This document shows, in pieces, positions 1 through 8,818 of a stretch of DNA of 64,000 nt. A program made the position numbers and the translations under genes. Position 1 is the stretch's first letter. Each line of letters starts with the position of its first letter. The stretch is from JAEZDC01 sp036676415 (GTDB lineage Bacteria; Bacteroidota; Bacteroidia; Chitinophagales; Chitinophagaceae), in the NCBI GenBank assembly GCA_036676415.1, contig JAKFCX010000060.1, positions 186,001 through 250,000 of the forward strand, written 5' to 3'. The notes beneath the pieces are model-generated. The model was not told the origin of the DNA. It worked only from the letters and a program-made list of their open reading frames with translations, and made no database searches.

Positions 1-1341
1 TCAGATGTAAACTATCAAACACCCGGTGGATTAACAATAACGGAGTTTCTGACAGATCCAAAACAATCAAGACCTGCTGTCGGAGTCTTTCCTTCAGCCA
101 TTGACGCAAAAGCTGCTCTTTACCAGGAGAACCTGCTTTCAGGATTAAGTTATCGATCCACTATAAATAAGCATCTTTCTCAGACGGCTGTTTTATACCT
201 TGCTTATAACACACTAAGTAATCCTGCCATTCGTAATTATGGTAGGAATACAGAACCACATTTCGGCGGAAGAAGTCAATGGAGTTTTACTAAGAATATT
301 AAAGAAGTGGTATATAAGATTGATGGTGGTTTAGAGCTACAGCAAAACCTTCATCGTATTAAAGTGTTTAATAATGCTGGTGGAAATACAGGAGCAATGC
401 AAACAGACGACAAGGTACATACCAATCAATACTTTGTTTTCTTACAAGGGCAACTTAATTGGCGTAGTTGGATAGCTACAGCAGGAGCAAGCATCAACCA
501 GATGCAGGTTAAGTTTAATCCGATATCTCCTTCAGCAATAAATCAAACCATATCATTTAGCAATGGAATTGCACCCCGAATATCGCTCTTGCGAAAACTC
601 AAACGCATTTCATTGTATGCTGCTTTAGAAAAAGGTTTCTCGCCTCCGTCTGCTGCTGAATTGCTGCCAAGTGGTAGTCCATTAAATCTCTCTTTGCGTT
701 CCGAAAGAGGATGGAATCAACAAGTCGGCATCAGAGGTACGCTTGTTCGTAATGTATATGCTGACTTGAACGTTTTCTATTTTTCATTGGATAATACCAT
801 TGTGCAAAGACGTGATGCCGCTGGTGGAGAATATTTTATTAACGGTGGTTCAACACAACAATATGGAATAGAAACTTACCTGGGATGGCACTTGTTCACA
901 AAATCACCATCTGTAAACAAATCCATGTTATGGCTGAGCCATGCATTACACTCTTTTCATTATCGTGATTTTAAACAGGTGAACAATGATTATTCAGGTA
1001 ATCGTATGCCAGGCAATGCACCACATATTATATCTGCAGGATTAGATTTATTACTACGGCAAGGCTTTTCTGCTTATGCAAACTGGTATTACAGCGATAA
1101 AGTTTATTTGAATGATGCGAATACCGCAACAGCAGCATCTTATCATTTAGTTGGAATAAAACTGGGATATACATTGCCACTTAAGACAACAATGATATGT
1201 TTAAGTGCAGGGGTAAATAATTTGCTGAATGAAACGTACAGCAACGGTAATGATATTAATGCGGCTGGCGGCAGGTATTATAATGTAGCTCCAGGAATAA
1301 ACTATTATGTGCAATTGCGGGTTGATATCAGGAAGAAGTAA
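1..1341 (+). CDS. TonB-dependent receptor, C-terminal part (5' end outside window)
   Basis: This is the C-terminal 446 residues of an outer-membrane TonB-dependent receptor. The frame is open from base 1, so the plug domain and the start lie to the left. Near the left edge the peptide YQTPGGLT matches the strand found in FecA-type siderophore and metal-chelate receptors. The rest alternates aromatic and polar residues as in a 22-strand beta barrel. The end, with NNLLNETYSN followed by a final strand rich in Tyr and Val, is typical of the family's last strands. It takes up a ligand using TonB-ExbBD energy. The ligand cannot be told from this fragment. It converges on the SDR gene, with a hairpin between them. 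Confidence 0.9.
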   Translation, partial: SDVNYQTPGGLTITEFLTDPKQSRPAVGVFPSAIDAKAALYQENLLSGLSYRSTINKHLSQTAVLYLAYNTLSNPAIRNYGRNTEPHFGGRSQWSFTKNIKEVVYKIDGGLELQQNLHRIKVFNNAGGNTGAMQTDDKVHTNQYFVFLQGQLNWRSWIATAGASINQMQVKFNPISPSAINQTISFSNGIAPRISLLRKLKRISLYAALEKGFSPPSAAELLPSGSPLNLSLRSERGWNQQVGIRGTLVRNVYADLNVFYFSLDNTIVQRRDAAGGEYFINGGSTQQYGIETYLGWHLFTKSPSVNKSMLWLSHALHSFHYRDFKQVNNDYSGNRMPGNAPHIISAGLDLLLRQGFSAYANWYYSDKVYLNDANTATAASYHLVGIKLGYTLPLKTTMICLSAGVNNLLNETYSNGNDINAAGGRYYNVAPGINYYVQLRVDIRKK

Positions 1342-1384
1342 AATGAAATGAAGTGTTCTGGCGGTGACTATATTGCGGGAAGAA

Positions 1385-1417
1385 AAAAGTGGTTGATGAT
1401 CTGCATCAGCCACTTTT
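1385..1417. terminator. Bidirectional hairpin terminator between convergent genes
   Basis: A 14-bp stem (AAAAGTGGTTGATG paired with CATCAGCCACTTTT, one G-T pair) closes a 5-base loop. A-tracts on the left and T-tracts on the right let it serve the TonB receptor on the plus strand and possibly the SDR gene on the minus strand. Confidence 0.75.
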
Positions 1418-1441
1418 AAAAATGAATTTCCCTTTAAATAA

Positions 1442-2191
1442 TTATTGAGCTAAGTATCCACCATCAACAGGATAATAAGCACCTGTTACAAATGATGATT
1501 TTGATGAAGCCAGCCACAGTAACATTTCAGCAATCTCTTCAGATTCTCCCAATCTTCCTATTGGGTGTAATTCTACCAATGCATTCATTGCATCAGGGCT
1601 GAGTGTTTTTTGTACCAATGGTGTTTTAATGTATCCTGGTCCTACTGAATTGATGCGAATGTTTTTATCTGCATATTCCAGTGCAGCAGCTTTTGTAAGA
1701 CCTACCACACCATGTTTCGCAGCAACATAAGCAGGGGAGAATTTTGTACCTGCCTGTCCAAGAATCGAAGCAATATTAATGATGCTACCTCCATTTGGAA
1801 GTATTGCGGGAATCTGGTAACGCAAACCATAGAACACACCGGAAAGGTTAATGTCTATTACTTTTTGCCATCCATCAAGTGGATATTCACCTGTTGCTGC
1901 TAAAGGTCCACCGATACCTGCATTATTCACAGCAATATGCAATGCACCATATTTTTCAATAGTCTTTTTTACCAGTAATTCATTGTCTTCAGCCTTAGAT
2001 GTATCTGCTTTTATAAAGAAAGCTTCACCACCACTTTTAGTAATTTCCATAACTGCACTATTTCCGTTCTCTTCATTAATATCAGACACTACAACTTTGG
2101 CTCCTTCCCTGGCAAATAGTATAGCTGTTGCCTTTCCAATACCTGATCCGGCACCTGTAATAATGGCAACTTTGTTTTCAAGCATTCTCAT
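1442..2191 (-). CDS. SDR family NAD(P)-dependent oxidoreductase
   Basis: A 249-residue classical short-chain dehydrogenase/reductase, full length for the family. The Rossmann glycine motif TGAGSGIG is at residues 12-19, Asp37 at the end of strand 2 suggests NAD preference, and NNAG is at 89-92. The catalytic triad is Ser142, Tyr155 and Lys159 (YVAAK). The C-terminal PVDGGY segment is typical of the glucose-1-dehydrogenase/FabG-like group. The substrate cannot be inferred. The frame has ATG codons at residues 1 and 3, and either could be used. It appears monocistronic and cytoplasmic. Confidence 0.92.
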   Translation of the reverse strand: MRMLENKVAIITGAGSGIGKATAILFAREGAKVVVSDINEENGNSAVMEITKSGGEAFFIKADTSKAEDNELLVKKTIEKYGALHIAVNNAGIGGPLAATGEYPLDGWQKVIDINLSGVFYGLRYQIPAILPNGGSIINIASILGQAGTKFSPAYVAAKHGVVGLTKAAALEYADKNIRINSVGPGYIKTPLVQKTLSPDAMNALVELHPIGRLGESEEIAEMLLWLASSKSSFVTGAYYPVDGGYLAQ

Positions 2192-2256
2192 TTTATTTCG
2201 TTTTAAATGAATAATAATTTTAGAAATTCATTGGATGTTTCATCTTTTTGAATACA

Positions 2257-2264
2257 CAAAGCTA
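2257..2264 (-). promoter_or_regulatory. Candidate Bacteroidota -7 promoter box for the SDR gene
   Basis: On the minus strand this reads TAGCTTTG, an exact match to the TAnnTTTG -7 consensus. It implies a leader of about 60 nt ahead of the SDR gene. No clear -33 TTTG was found, so this is tentative. Confidence 0.35.
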
Positions 2265-2419
2265 CCTCCGTATGCTGCCATGCTCCATTGCCTTTAGGTA
2301 AGAAAGATGGTTGATAAAAGTCAATAGTTTAAATTCTAAAGATGCTTTTATGTTAGCTTCTTAATGCGTTAACGAATTGGCACCTGAATTGCCTGCTTAT
2401 CCCACATTTAAACTATTCT

Positions 2420-3901
2420 ATGCATAACGGTACAGCCATCCAGCTTTTTCATTGGTATACACCAAATGACGGACAATTATGGAACGAAGTGAGTAAAATG
2501 GCTTCAGATCTTGCAGCCATGGGTATTACTGCAGTATGGTTGCCACCAGCCTGCAAAGCTGCTGCAGGAAATGTAAGTACCGGTTATGATTTGTATGATC
2601 TGTACGATCTTGGCGAATTTGATCAGAAAGGTTCTGTTCGAACAAAGTATGGAACAGTGGAGGAATATGTGAATGCAGTAAAAGCACTACAGTCTGCAGG
2701 CATACAGGTGATCGTGGATATTGTCCTCAATCATAAAGGAGGTGGAGACGAAACAGAAAGTGTGATGGCCGTAAAAGTAAATCCACATGATCGTAATGAA
2801 GTGATCTGTGAACCATACGAAATAGAAGCATTTACTAAATTTTATTTTCCTGGTCGGCAGGGAAAGTATTCTGAGTTCATCTGGGATCATCAATGTTTTA
2901 GCGGTGTTGACTATGATCATCGAACCGGTGAAACAGACATCTTCAGTCTTTTACACGAATGGGGCCATGACTGGGAAGAATTGCCTGATGATGAAATGGG
3001 TAACTATGATTACCTGATGTTTAACGATATAGAATTTCGAAATCCTGCTGTAAGAGAAGAACTGAGCCACTGGGGTAAATGGTATCACGATAAGATACAG
3101 TTTGATGGCGTAAGGCTTGATGCAGTAAAACATATCTCACCTAAATTTTATAATGAATGGCTGACACGTCTGAGAGCAGAAACCGGTAAAGAGATATTTG
3201 CAGTAGGAGAGTATTGGGCTCCTGGAAATATTGATCGATTGCTGCGTTACCTGGAAAGCACCGAAGGAAACATGAGCCTGTTTGATACAGCATTGCATTA
3301 CAATTTTCACCAGGCTTCTGCTGCAGGTAACAACTACGATATGGGCAGCATTTTACAAAATACGCTGGCATCCACGGTTCCAACAAAAGCGGTGACGATT
3401 GTAGAAAATCACGATACACAACCACTACAATCATTGGAAGCACCGGTGGAGCCCTGGTTTAAACCATTGGCGTATGCCATTATATTACTCAGGCAGGAAG
3501 GTTATCCTTGTATTTTTTTCCCTGACTTATTTGGTGCACATTATACAGATATAGGAAGAGATGGAAATGAGCACGAAATATTTATGCCTGTGATAGATGA
3601 ATTAAAAGGATTGCTTGAGGCAAGAAGGTCTTTTGCCTACGGTTTGCAGCGTGACTATTTTGATCATGGAAACTGCATTGGCTGGACAAGAGAAGGAGAT
3701 GAGGAACATGCTGGTTGTGCAGTAGTTTTAAGTAATGGTGAAGCAGGAATAAAACAGATGGAGATCGGTCAGCGTTATGCAGGTCAGCAATTTGTTGACT
3801 TATTACAAAAGAGAAATGAAGTAGTGGTGATAGATGATGAAGGTAAAGCTGAATTTTTCTGTGAAGCAGGTTCAGTAAGTGTGTGGGTGGTAAAAAGCTA
3901 A
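2420..3901 (+). CDS. Cytoplasmic alpha-amylase (GH13)
   Basis: A 493-residue glycoside hydrolase of family 13, close in length to the E. coli cytoplasmic AmyA. It should hydrolyse alpha-1,4 links in maltodextrin or glycogen. All four conserved regions are visible: DIVLNH (100-105), FDGVRLDAVKH with nucleophile Asp234, VGEYW with acid/base Glu264, and ENHD with Asp332. There is no signal peptide, and the protein starts directly with MHNGTAIQLFHW, so it probably acts inside the cell on stored or imported glucan. A short C-terminal beta domain follows the barrel. No other starch-use genes flank it. Confidence 0.93.
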   Translation: MHNGTAIQLFHWYTPNDGQLWNEVSKMASDLAAMGITAVWLPPACKAAAGNVSTGYDLYDLYDLGEFDQKGSVRTKYGTVEEYVNAVKALQSAGIQVIVDIVLNHKGGGDETESVMAVKVNPHDRNEVICEPYEIEAFTKFYFPGRQGKYSEFIWDHQCFSGVDYDHRTGETDIFSLLHEWGHDWEELPDDEMGNYDYLMFNDIEFRNPAVREELSHWGKWYHDKIQFDGVRLDAVKHISPKFYNEWLTRLRAETGKEIFAVGEYWAPGNIDRLLRYLESTEGNMSLFDTALHYNFHQASAAGNNYDMGSILQNTLASTVPTKAVTIVENHDTQPLQSLEAPVEPWFKPLAYAIILLRQEGYPCIFFPDLFGAHYTDIGRDGNEHEIFMPVIDELKGLLEARRSFAYGLQRDYFDHGNCIGWTREGDEEHAGCAVVLSNGEAGIKQMEIGQRYAGQQFVDLLQKRNEVVVIDDEGKAEFFCEAGSVSVWVVKS

Positions 3902-3950
3902 CAATAAAACTCCTGATACCTCTTTAATAAAACCCTTTCCAAAAGAAGTA

Positions 3951-4925
3951 CTATTTCCACCACTCTTCTTTAGGATAATTTTTATTTAACACGACAGGCT
4001 CACCAATCTTTGGTGTAGTATAATTAACCCTGGCATCGTTTGCAGCTTTTATAAAACGCTCTATGGGTTCATCCCAGTTATGCAATCCTAAAGCAAATTT
4101 ACCCCAATGCACAGGCATGAGCATTTTTGCCTGCAGGTCATCACCGATGGTGATCAGTTCTTCTGGCATGGTATGTATATAACGCCAGGCTTCGTTGTAC
4201 TGGCCACATTCAAGTAAGGCAATATCAAAAGGACCATACTGGCTACCAATTGATTTAAAATGTGTGTCATAACCTGAGTCGCTGCCAATAAATATTTTGT
4301 AACTATCGATAGCCAATACAAATGAGGCCCAGAGACTGCCATTTCGTTTCAATCCTCTTCCACTGAAATGTCGTGCAGGTGTACAGGAGAGTTGAATATT
4401 ATTTTCAAGGTTCACAGTATCCCACCAGTCCATCTCCTTATAAGCATGTTTCAATGCACCGGTTTTTTCGAGGTATTTACTAACGCCCAAAGGCATGATG
4501 AATTGCTTTGTTGTTGGTGCAAGCCGGTTGATCGTATCGGTATCAAGATGATCGTAATGGTTATGCGTGATGATCATTATATCAATCATCGGCATATCAC
4601 CAGCTTTATAAATATCACTTCCTTTAAATGCTTTCAGATACCAGGAAAATGGAGAAGCCGTTCCACTGAAAACAGGATCTACCAATATGTTGATTCCATT
4701 ACAATGAATGAGATAAGATGAATGGCCAAACCATATAATGGATGGGGTAGTGCTATGATAGTTCTTAAGATCAGTTTTTACTGATGGCAATGTCTTTAAG
4801 GGTAATACCGATTTGCCTCGTGTGAAGAAATCCTTCAAGATGCTAAACATCGAATGGCCTTCGGTGAGCTGAGGAGTATAGGAAAGATTTTGAAAACCCG
4901 TTTTGGTATGATGCGGCTTGTTCAT
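3951..4925 (-). CDS. MBL-fold metallo-hydrolase (UlaG/NAPE-PLD-like)
   Basis: A 324-residue metallo-beta-lactamase-fold hydrolase. The metal motif HxHxDH is HNHYDH at residues 121-126, preceded by the early strand motif IWFGHSS and followed by the ligand-bearing GSDSGYD and MPVHWGKF segments. This layout fits the UlaG / NAPE-PLD branch, which contains lactonases and phosphodiesterases; the substrate here is unknown. Start choice is uncertain: a -7 box ends only 5 nt before this ATG, so either the mRNA is leaderless or translation begins at Met26 (MFSILKDF). The first 25 residues look unstructured, which is compatible with the later start. Confidence 0.85.
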   Translation of the reverse strand: MNKPHHTKTGFQNLSYTPQLTEGHSMFSILKDFFTRGKSVLPLKTLPSVKTDLKNYHSTTPSIIWFGHSSYLIHCNGINILVDPVFSGTASPFSWYLKAFKGSDIYKAGDMPMIDIMIITHNHYDHLDTDTINRLAPTTKQFIMPLGVSKYLEKTGALKHAYKEMDWWDTVNLENNIQLSCTPARHFSGRGLKRNGSLWASFVLAIDSYKIFIGSDSGYDTHFKSIGSQYGPFDIALLECGQYNEAWRYIHTMPEELITIGDDLQAKMLMPVHWGKFALGLHNWDEPIERFIKAANDARVNYTTPKIGEPVVLNKNYPKEEWWK

Positions 4926-4929
4926 TTAG

Positions 4930-4937
4930 CAAAAGTA
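4930..4937 (-). promoter_or_regulatory. Candidate -7 promoter box close to the MBL-fold gene start
   Basis: The minus strand reads TACTTTTG, an exact TAnnTTTG match ending 5 nt before the annotated ATG. If real, transcription would begin at or inside the start codon. Confidence 0.4.
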
Positions 4938-5027
4938 TAGTTGGCTATAGTCTTAGCATCCTAATATTGTAAGATTGATCGTTCTTCGCAATAGCGGGAT
5001 ATTATTTTGTTCATCCCAATTTTTCAA

Positions 5028-7040
5028 TCAACTTCCTTCCATCTCCATGATCTTCTCAAACAGCTTTTCATACTCTGCATTGGCAGCAGCGAGATCCTGC
5101 ATCACCTTTTTATACTCAGTTTCTAATGCAAGAAATTTTTGATGATCAGAATAATTCTCAGGTTTCCCCAATTCAAGTTCGAGTTCAGCTTTCTTCCTGT
5201 TTTTTTTGTTGACTTCTTCTTCTGCTTTCTGAAATTGCCTTTGTATTTTCTGTAGTTCTTTCTTTTGATCCCGGTCTAAATTATTGGCAGTTGATGATAG
5301 TTGGCTGGCAGCAACTTTTACTTCATCATTCTTTATGCCTTGTTCCTTGTTCTGCTGTTCCTTCCCCTCACTCTCAACTATTTTAGTATCATCTTTTTTT
5401 TTACCGGAATCAGATTTACGTGAAGCTTCACGAGCCTGCTTTTCCATTCTTTCTTTCCACTCGATATATTCTGTATAAGTCCCTTTAAATTCTTTTATCT
5501 TATGATCTACGATCTCCCAAATTTTATTGGCAGTTTTAGAAATGAAATAACGATCGTGACTAACCAGGAGATAGCTTCCTTCATAATTATTCAATGCTTC
5601 TGCCAATAACTCCACCGAATGCATATCAAGGTGGTTAGTAGGTTCATCCAGTAAAAGAAAATTGGCTTTGCTGGCAATAACTTTAGCGAGTGCAACCCTG
5701 GCTTTTTCACCTCCACTTAATACTTTTATCTTCTTATCCACCTCATCACCGCTAAAAAGAAAACAACCCAGCAAACTTCTCAGTTCAAGATCTGTCTTAC
5801 CGCTACGAGCCGTTTTCATTTCTTCGAGAATGTCATTATTCAGGTGCAAAGCCTCTAACTGGTGCTGTGCATAGAAGCTTTCATCTACATTGTGTCCCCA
5901 GTTTCTTTCACCTTCATATTTTTCCGTTCCTGCAACAATTCTCAGTACCGTTGATTTACCTTTTCCATTTGCTCCAATCAAAGCAATCTTATCACCACGA
6001 TTGATCTCAGCATTGGAATGATCAAGGATCACATTATCACCAAAACGCTTACTCACTTCTTTCAGCTCACAAATAATTTTTCCAGGCTGTGTATCTATTT
6101 TAAAATTGATCTTTAGGTTGGGTCTTATTAATTCTGGTTCTTCAATACGATCCAACTTGTCCAGTTTCTTTATTAAGCTCTGGGCCATGGCAGCTTTACT
6201 TGCTTTTGCCCTGAAACGTTCAACTAATCTCTCATTCTGCCTGATATAATCCTGCTGATTTTCGTAAGCTTTCTGGGCAAGATCCATTCTTACAGCCTTC
6301 TCGGTTTCGTAAAAATCATAATCACCGGTATAGATGTGAAGTTCCTGCTGATAGATCTCAACGATCTTATTCACCATACGATTCAGGAAATATTTATCGT
6401 GGCTCACGATCACTACAGAACCCTGGTAATGCAACAGGTATTTCTCCAGCCACTCAATAGAAGGAAGATCGAGGTGGTTGGTAGGTTCATCCAATAATAA
6501 AACATCGGGTTGCTGCAATATCATTTTTGCAAGCAAAACCCTCATTCTCCATCCACCACTGAATTCTTTGTAAGGCCTGTTCATATCATCACTGCCAAAA
6601 CCAAGACCATGTAATACTTCTTCAGTACGGTGATGAATGGTATATCCACCTAATACTTCAAGATCATGCAGTTTATCGGAATAATCATGAAGCAGTTTTT
6701 CGTCTGATGATGTTTCCAGAATCTTTCCAAGTTCTTCGATTTCTTTTTCGAGCTTCTTAATCTCTTCAAAAGCACCCATTGCTACTTCCAGAATGGATTC
6801 ATTGGTATCGAAGCTCAACAGATCCTGGTGCAGGTAGCCTATTGTTGTTTCCCGGCTTTTTTCAACTGTGCCGGCAGAAGGTGTGTACTGACCCACCAGT
6901 AGTTTTAACAAAGTTGATTTGCCGGTTCCATTGTAACCGATCAAACCAATTCTTTCTCCCGGATGAATGTGCCATGTAGCTTCTTCTACAATTACTCTTG
7001 CACCAAACTCGAAAGTTACATTCTGTAAACCAATCAGCAT
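5028..7040 (-). CDS. ABC-F family ATP-binding protein
   Basis: A 670-residue soluble protein with two ABC ATPase domains and no membrane segments, the ABC-F plan. Walker A motifs are GYNGTGKS (35-42) and GANGKGKS in the second domain. Signature motifs are FSGGW and LSGGE, and both Walker B segments read LLLDEPTNHLD. The inter-domain linker between the cassettes is present, followed by a C-terminal charged coiled coil (about 550-665) as in the Uup/YdiF branch. ABC-F proteins act on ribosomes as translation factors or antibiotic-protection factors. The Uup-like tail argues for a housekeeping role, but resistance cannot be excluded from sequence alone. Confidence 0.93.
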   Translation of the reverse strand: MLIGLQNVTFEFGARVIVEEATWHIHPGERIGLIGYNGTGKSTLLKLLVGQYTPSAGTVEKSRETTIGYLHQDLLSFDTNESILEVAMGAFEEIKKLEKEIEELGKILETSSDEKLLHDYSDKLHDLEVLGGYTIHHRTEEVLHGLGFGSDDMNRPYKEFSGGWRMRVLLAKMILQQPDVLLLDEPTNHLDLPSIEWLEKYLLHYQGSVVIVSHDKYFLNRMVNKIVEIYQQELHIYTGDYDFYETEKAVRMDLAQKAYENQQDYIRQNERLVERFRAKASKAAMAQSLIKKLDKLDRIEEPELIRPNLKINFKIDTQPGKIICELKEVSKRFGDNVILDHSNAEINRGDKIALIGANGKGKSTVLRIVAGTEKYEGERNWGHNVDESFYAQHQLEALHLNNDILEEMKTARSGKTDLELRSLLGCFLFSGDEVDKKIKVLSGGEKARVALAKVIASKANFLLLDEPTNHLDMHSVELLAEALNNYEGSYLLVSHDRYFISKTANKIWEIVDHKIKEFKGTYTEYIEWKERMEKQAREASRKSDSGKKKDDTKIVESEGKEQQNKEQGIKNDEVKVAASQLSSTANNLDRDQKKELQKIQRQFQKAEEEVNKKNRKKAELELELGKPENYSDHQKFLALETEYKKVMQDLAAANAEYEKLFEKIMEMEGS

Positions 7041-7060
7041 TACCGTAAAATTTGAAGCCG

Positions 7061-7068
7061 CAAAAGTA
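7061..7068 (-). promoter_or_regulatory. -7 promoter box for the ABC-F gene
   Basis: The minus strand reads TACTTTTG, matching TAnnTTTG, 20 nt upstream of the ABC-F ATG. It is back to back with the plus-strand box at 7113. Confidence 0.5.
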
Positions 7069-7112
7069 TCGAAAAAGCAGGCTGTAAGTTTAGATTAACA
7101 TCGCTTTTGCGT

Positions 7113-7120
7113 TAGCTTTG
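7113..7120 (+). promoter_or_regulatory. -7 promoter box for the DUF3347 lipoprotein gene
   Basis: TAGCTTTG matches the TAnnTTTG consensus. A TTTA at 7089-7092, 20 bp upstream, sits at the -33 position. The ATG at 7138 follows after 17 nt. Confidence 0.6.
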
Positions 7121-7137
7121 CCTGTAAATATCTTCTT

Positions 7138-7731
7138 ATGAAAAAAATGTTGATATACTTTCCGCTTATGGCAATCATCGCTTGCGGTGGAAACAAAGAT
7201 GAGCAAGCCGAAAACCCTGAGACTGTAGCAACTGCACCTTTGGCAAAAAGCCAGAATTCGGATGCATTCAATAGTTCGTTTGAAAAAATGCTGAGTGATT
7301 ACTATTTGCTGAAAGATGGTATGGTGAAATCAACTTCGTCTGTTGCATCTTCTGTAGATTCTGCCGCAAAAGCACTGATAACTAGTAGTGATAGTTTAAA
7401 ATTGACTGAGTTGAAAGCTGATGAAGCGATCGTTTCTACTGCACAATCCTATGCACAGGGCATTTCGGCTGAAGCAAAAGCATTGGCAGGAGAAAAAAAT
7501 CTTGAAGCAAAACGCAAGGCCTTTCAAATGATCAGCGACCAGATGTATGACCTGGTTAGAACAGTGAGATATGACAGACAGGTGGTCTATCATCAGTATT
7601 GTCCTATGGCTTTTAATGATGAGGGTGCTTATTGGCTAAGCAATAATTCAGAGATCATGAACCCTTATTTTGGGAATAAAATGTTGCATTGCGGAGAAGT
7701 AAGAGATTCGCTGGATTTTCGTGTAAAATAA
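7138..7731 (+). CDS. DUF3347 domain lipoprotein
   Basis: A 197-residue exported lipoprotein. The N-terminus is a short hydrophobic signal ending in a lipobox-like IIAC, with Cys16 as the expected lipidated residue. After an acidic linker, residues from about 45 resemble DUF3347: a helical region (DYYLLKDGMV) followed by the C-terminal motif HQYCPMAF, GAYWLS, NPYFGNKMLHCG. The conserved Cys, Met and His residues in that motif suggest metal binding, and the family often occurs with heavy-metal efflux genes, although none are next to it here. It has its own promoter box and is followed by a hairpin terminator. Confidence 0.85.
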   Translation: MKKMLIYFPLMAIIACGGNKDEQAENPETVATAPLAKSQNSDAFNSSFEKMLSDYYLLKDGMVKSTSSVASSVDSAAKALITSSDSLKLTELKADEAIVSTAQSYAQGISAEAKALAGEKNLEAKRKAFQMISDQMYDLVRTVRYDRQVVYHQYCPMAFNDEGAYWLSNNSEIMNPYFGNKMLHCGEVRDSLDFRVK

Positions 7732-7751
7732 AACAACAGCCTTTTTATAAC

Positions 7752-7774
7752 ACGCAGGTACATTGTGCCTGCGT
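7752..7774 (+). terminator. Intrinsic terminator after the DUF3347 gene
   Basis: ACGCAGGT and GCCTGCGT form an 8-bp stem with a 7-base loop, followed by a run of T (7774-7780). Confidence 0.8.
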
Positions 7775-7781
7775 TTTTTTA

Positions 7782-7955
7782 TTACAAATTCGAACCTGAT
7801 TCCAGTATCTCAATTTTCGATACGATCTCTTTTATTTGTTTCCTGATCACCTCCAGTTCATCAGAAGAAGAGTCGTTTTGCAAGGCAACAAGGAACTCCT
7901 GGCTCAGTTCAAAATACCGTTTCTGTAATATTTCTATCGTTTCTATATGGGTCAT
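7782..7955 (-). CDS. Small helical protein, 57 aa, function unknown
   Basis: A 57-residue frame read directly on the minus strand: it starts MTHIETIEILQKRYF and ends VSKIEILESGSNL. The composition is that of a soluble, charged, helical peptide with heptad-like hydrophobics (I, L, F, V), probably one or two short helices or a coiled coil. The ATG at 7955 is the only ATG in the frame, which is open further upstream to a stop near 7995. An exact TAnnTTTG box lies 17 nt before that ATG. It converges on the DUF3347 gene. I do not recognise a family. The evidence for a real gene is the protein-like composition and the promoter placement. Confidence 0.6.
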   Translation of the reverse strand: MTHIETIEILQKRYFELSQEFLVALQNDSSSDELEVIRKQIKEIVSKIEILESGSNL

Positions 7956-7972
7956 TGCAATTTCTGAAGCGG

Positions 7973-7980
7973 CAAAAATA
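7973..7980 (-). promoter_or_regulatory. -7 promoter box for the 57-aa gene
   Basis: The minus strand reads TATTTTTG, matching TAnnTTTG, 17 nt ahead of the ATG at 7955. Confidence 0.45.
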
Positions 7981-8089
7981 TTGTCTTGAACGACAACATT
8001 ACATTAAAATTTCGATCAGCTTTCCAGATTTAATTTGTGGAATCTTATTGTTGATTTTATGAATGGTAACGAATTTACCTTCAGAACAA

Positions 8090-8097
8090 TAACTTTG
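8090..8097 (+). promoter_or_regulatory. -7 promoter box that fixes the start of the OB-fold protein
   Basis: TAACTTTG matches TAnnTTTG. It lies inside the longer open frame that begins at 8035 and 18 nt upstream of the ATG at 8116, which supports the later start. Confidence 0.55.
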
Positions 8098-8115
8098 AAC
8101 AAACATATCAAACCC

Positions 8116-8475
8116 ATGAGATCTATTCTTATTCTTCTTTTTCTTGCTTTCGCTTCTGTTGGTTATTCCCAGGTTGAGGTTAACGCCACAACTATCAAAG
8201 ACCATATCGGTGATTCGGTGAAATATTGCGGCAAAGTAGTTACAGCTAGATTAATGGATAGAATGAACAATGCCCCAGCATTTTTGAACATTGATGGTGC
8301 TTATCCAAACCAGGTATTCACAGTAGTAATATGGAAGCAGGACAGGGAGAAATTCAAAGAAAGCCCGGAGAAATTTTACCTGAATAAAGATGTTTGTATC
8401 TATGGTAAAGTAGAAACTTTTAAAGAACAGGTACAGATCATCCTGCGTTCAGAATCACAGATCGTGATACAATAG
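8116..8475 (+). CDS. Exported small OB-fold-like protein
   Basis: A 119-residue protein with a clear signal peptide (MRSILILLFLAFASVGYSQ) cut near residue 19. The frame is open from 8035, but the start chosen here follows a promoter box and begins the signal peptide. The mature part has the alternating strands of an OB fold: DSVKYCGKVVTARL, FLNIDGAYPNQVFTVVIW, and VCIYGKVETFKEQVQIIL. This resembles the small nucleic-acid-binding-like domain often found alone or attached to exported nucleases in Bacteroidota. Two Cys residues, in YCGK and DVCIYG, could pair. The ligand is unknown and the location should be periplasmic. Confidence 0.8.
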   Translation: MRSILILLFLAFASVGYSQVEVNATTIKDHIGDSVKYCGKVVTARLMDRMNNAPAFLNIDGAYPNQVFTVVIWKQDREKFKESPEKFYLNKDVCIYGKVETFKEQVQIILRSESQIVIQ

Positions 8476-8545
8476 AGTTAGATTTAATATCTTTTTCATG
8501 CTTTCATAGGTGAATCAACAATTATTTAATACTGGGATGGAGATA

Positions 8546-8553
8546 TATGTTTG
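8546..8553 (+). promoter_or_regulatory. -7 promoter box for the 65-aa gene
   Basis: TATGTTTG matches TAnnTTTG and lies 22 nt before the ATG at 8576. Confidence 0.45.
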
Positions 8554-8575
8554 AAATTGCACTCGATTTACCCCT

Positions 8576-8773
8576 ATGAACAACAACCAGATCAGCAACG
8601 AAATAAATCGTTCCAATTCTTCCGAGGTATACATTCAATTTCTTTCAAAGAATATCGGGGTTTCCCGTGAGGAAATATTAGCAGTAGCCAAACATTCAGG
8701 AATCAGTGCTAGAAGAATGGCAGAATACCTGGTCAGGAAAAATCTGAGTCCCGCAGTTTCTGAAGACGAATAA
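8576..8773 (+). CDS. Small conserved-looking helical protein, 65 aa
   Basis: A 65-residue cytoplasmic protein. After a polar N-terminus, residues 17-55 read as two or three short helices: YIQFLSKNIGVSREEILAVA and ISARRMAEYLVRK. The VSREEILAVA...GISARRMAEYL spacing resembles the small DUF3606-like helical family, but I cannot confirm membership. It has no signal peptide or membrane segment. It lies ahead of the M28 peptidase gene with a 45-nt gap and a promoter box just upstream, so it may be the first gene of a two-gene unit. Confidence 0.7.
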   Translation: MNNNQISNEINRSNSSEVYIQFLSKNIGVSREEILAVAKHSGISARRMAEYLVRKNLSPAVSEDE

Positions 8774-8818
8774 AACTGTTCAGCAATTAGCCCATATCTT
8801 TAATTCACAATCGAATTA

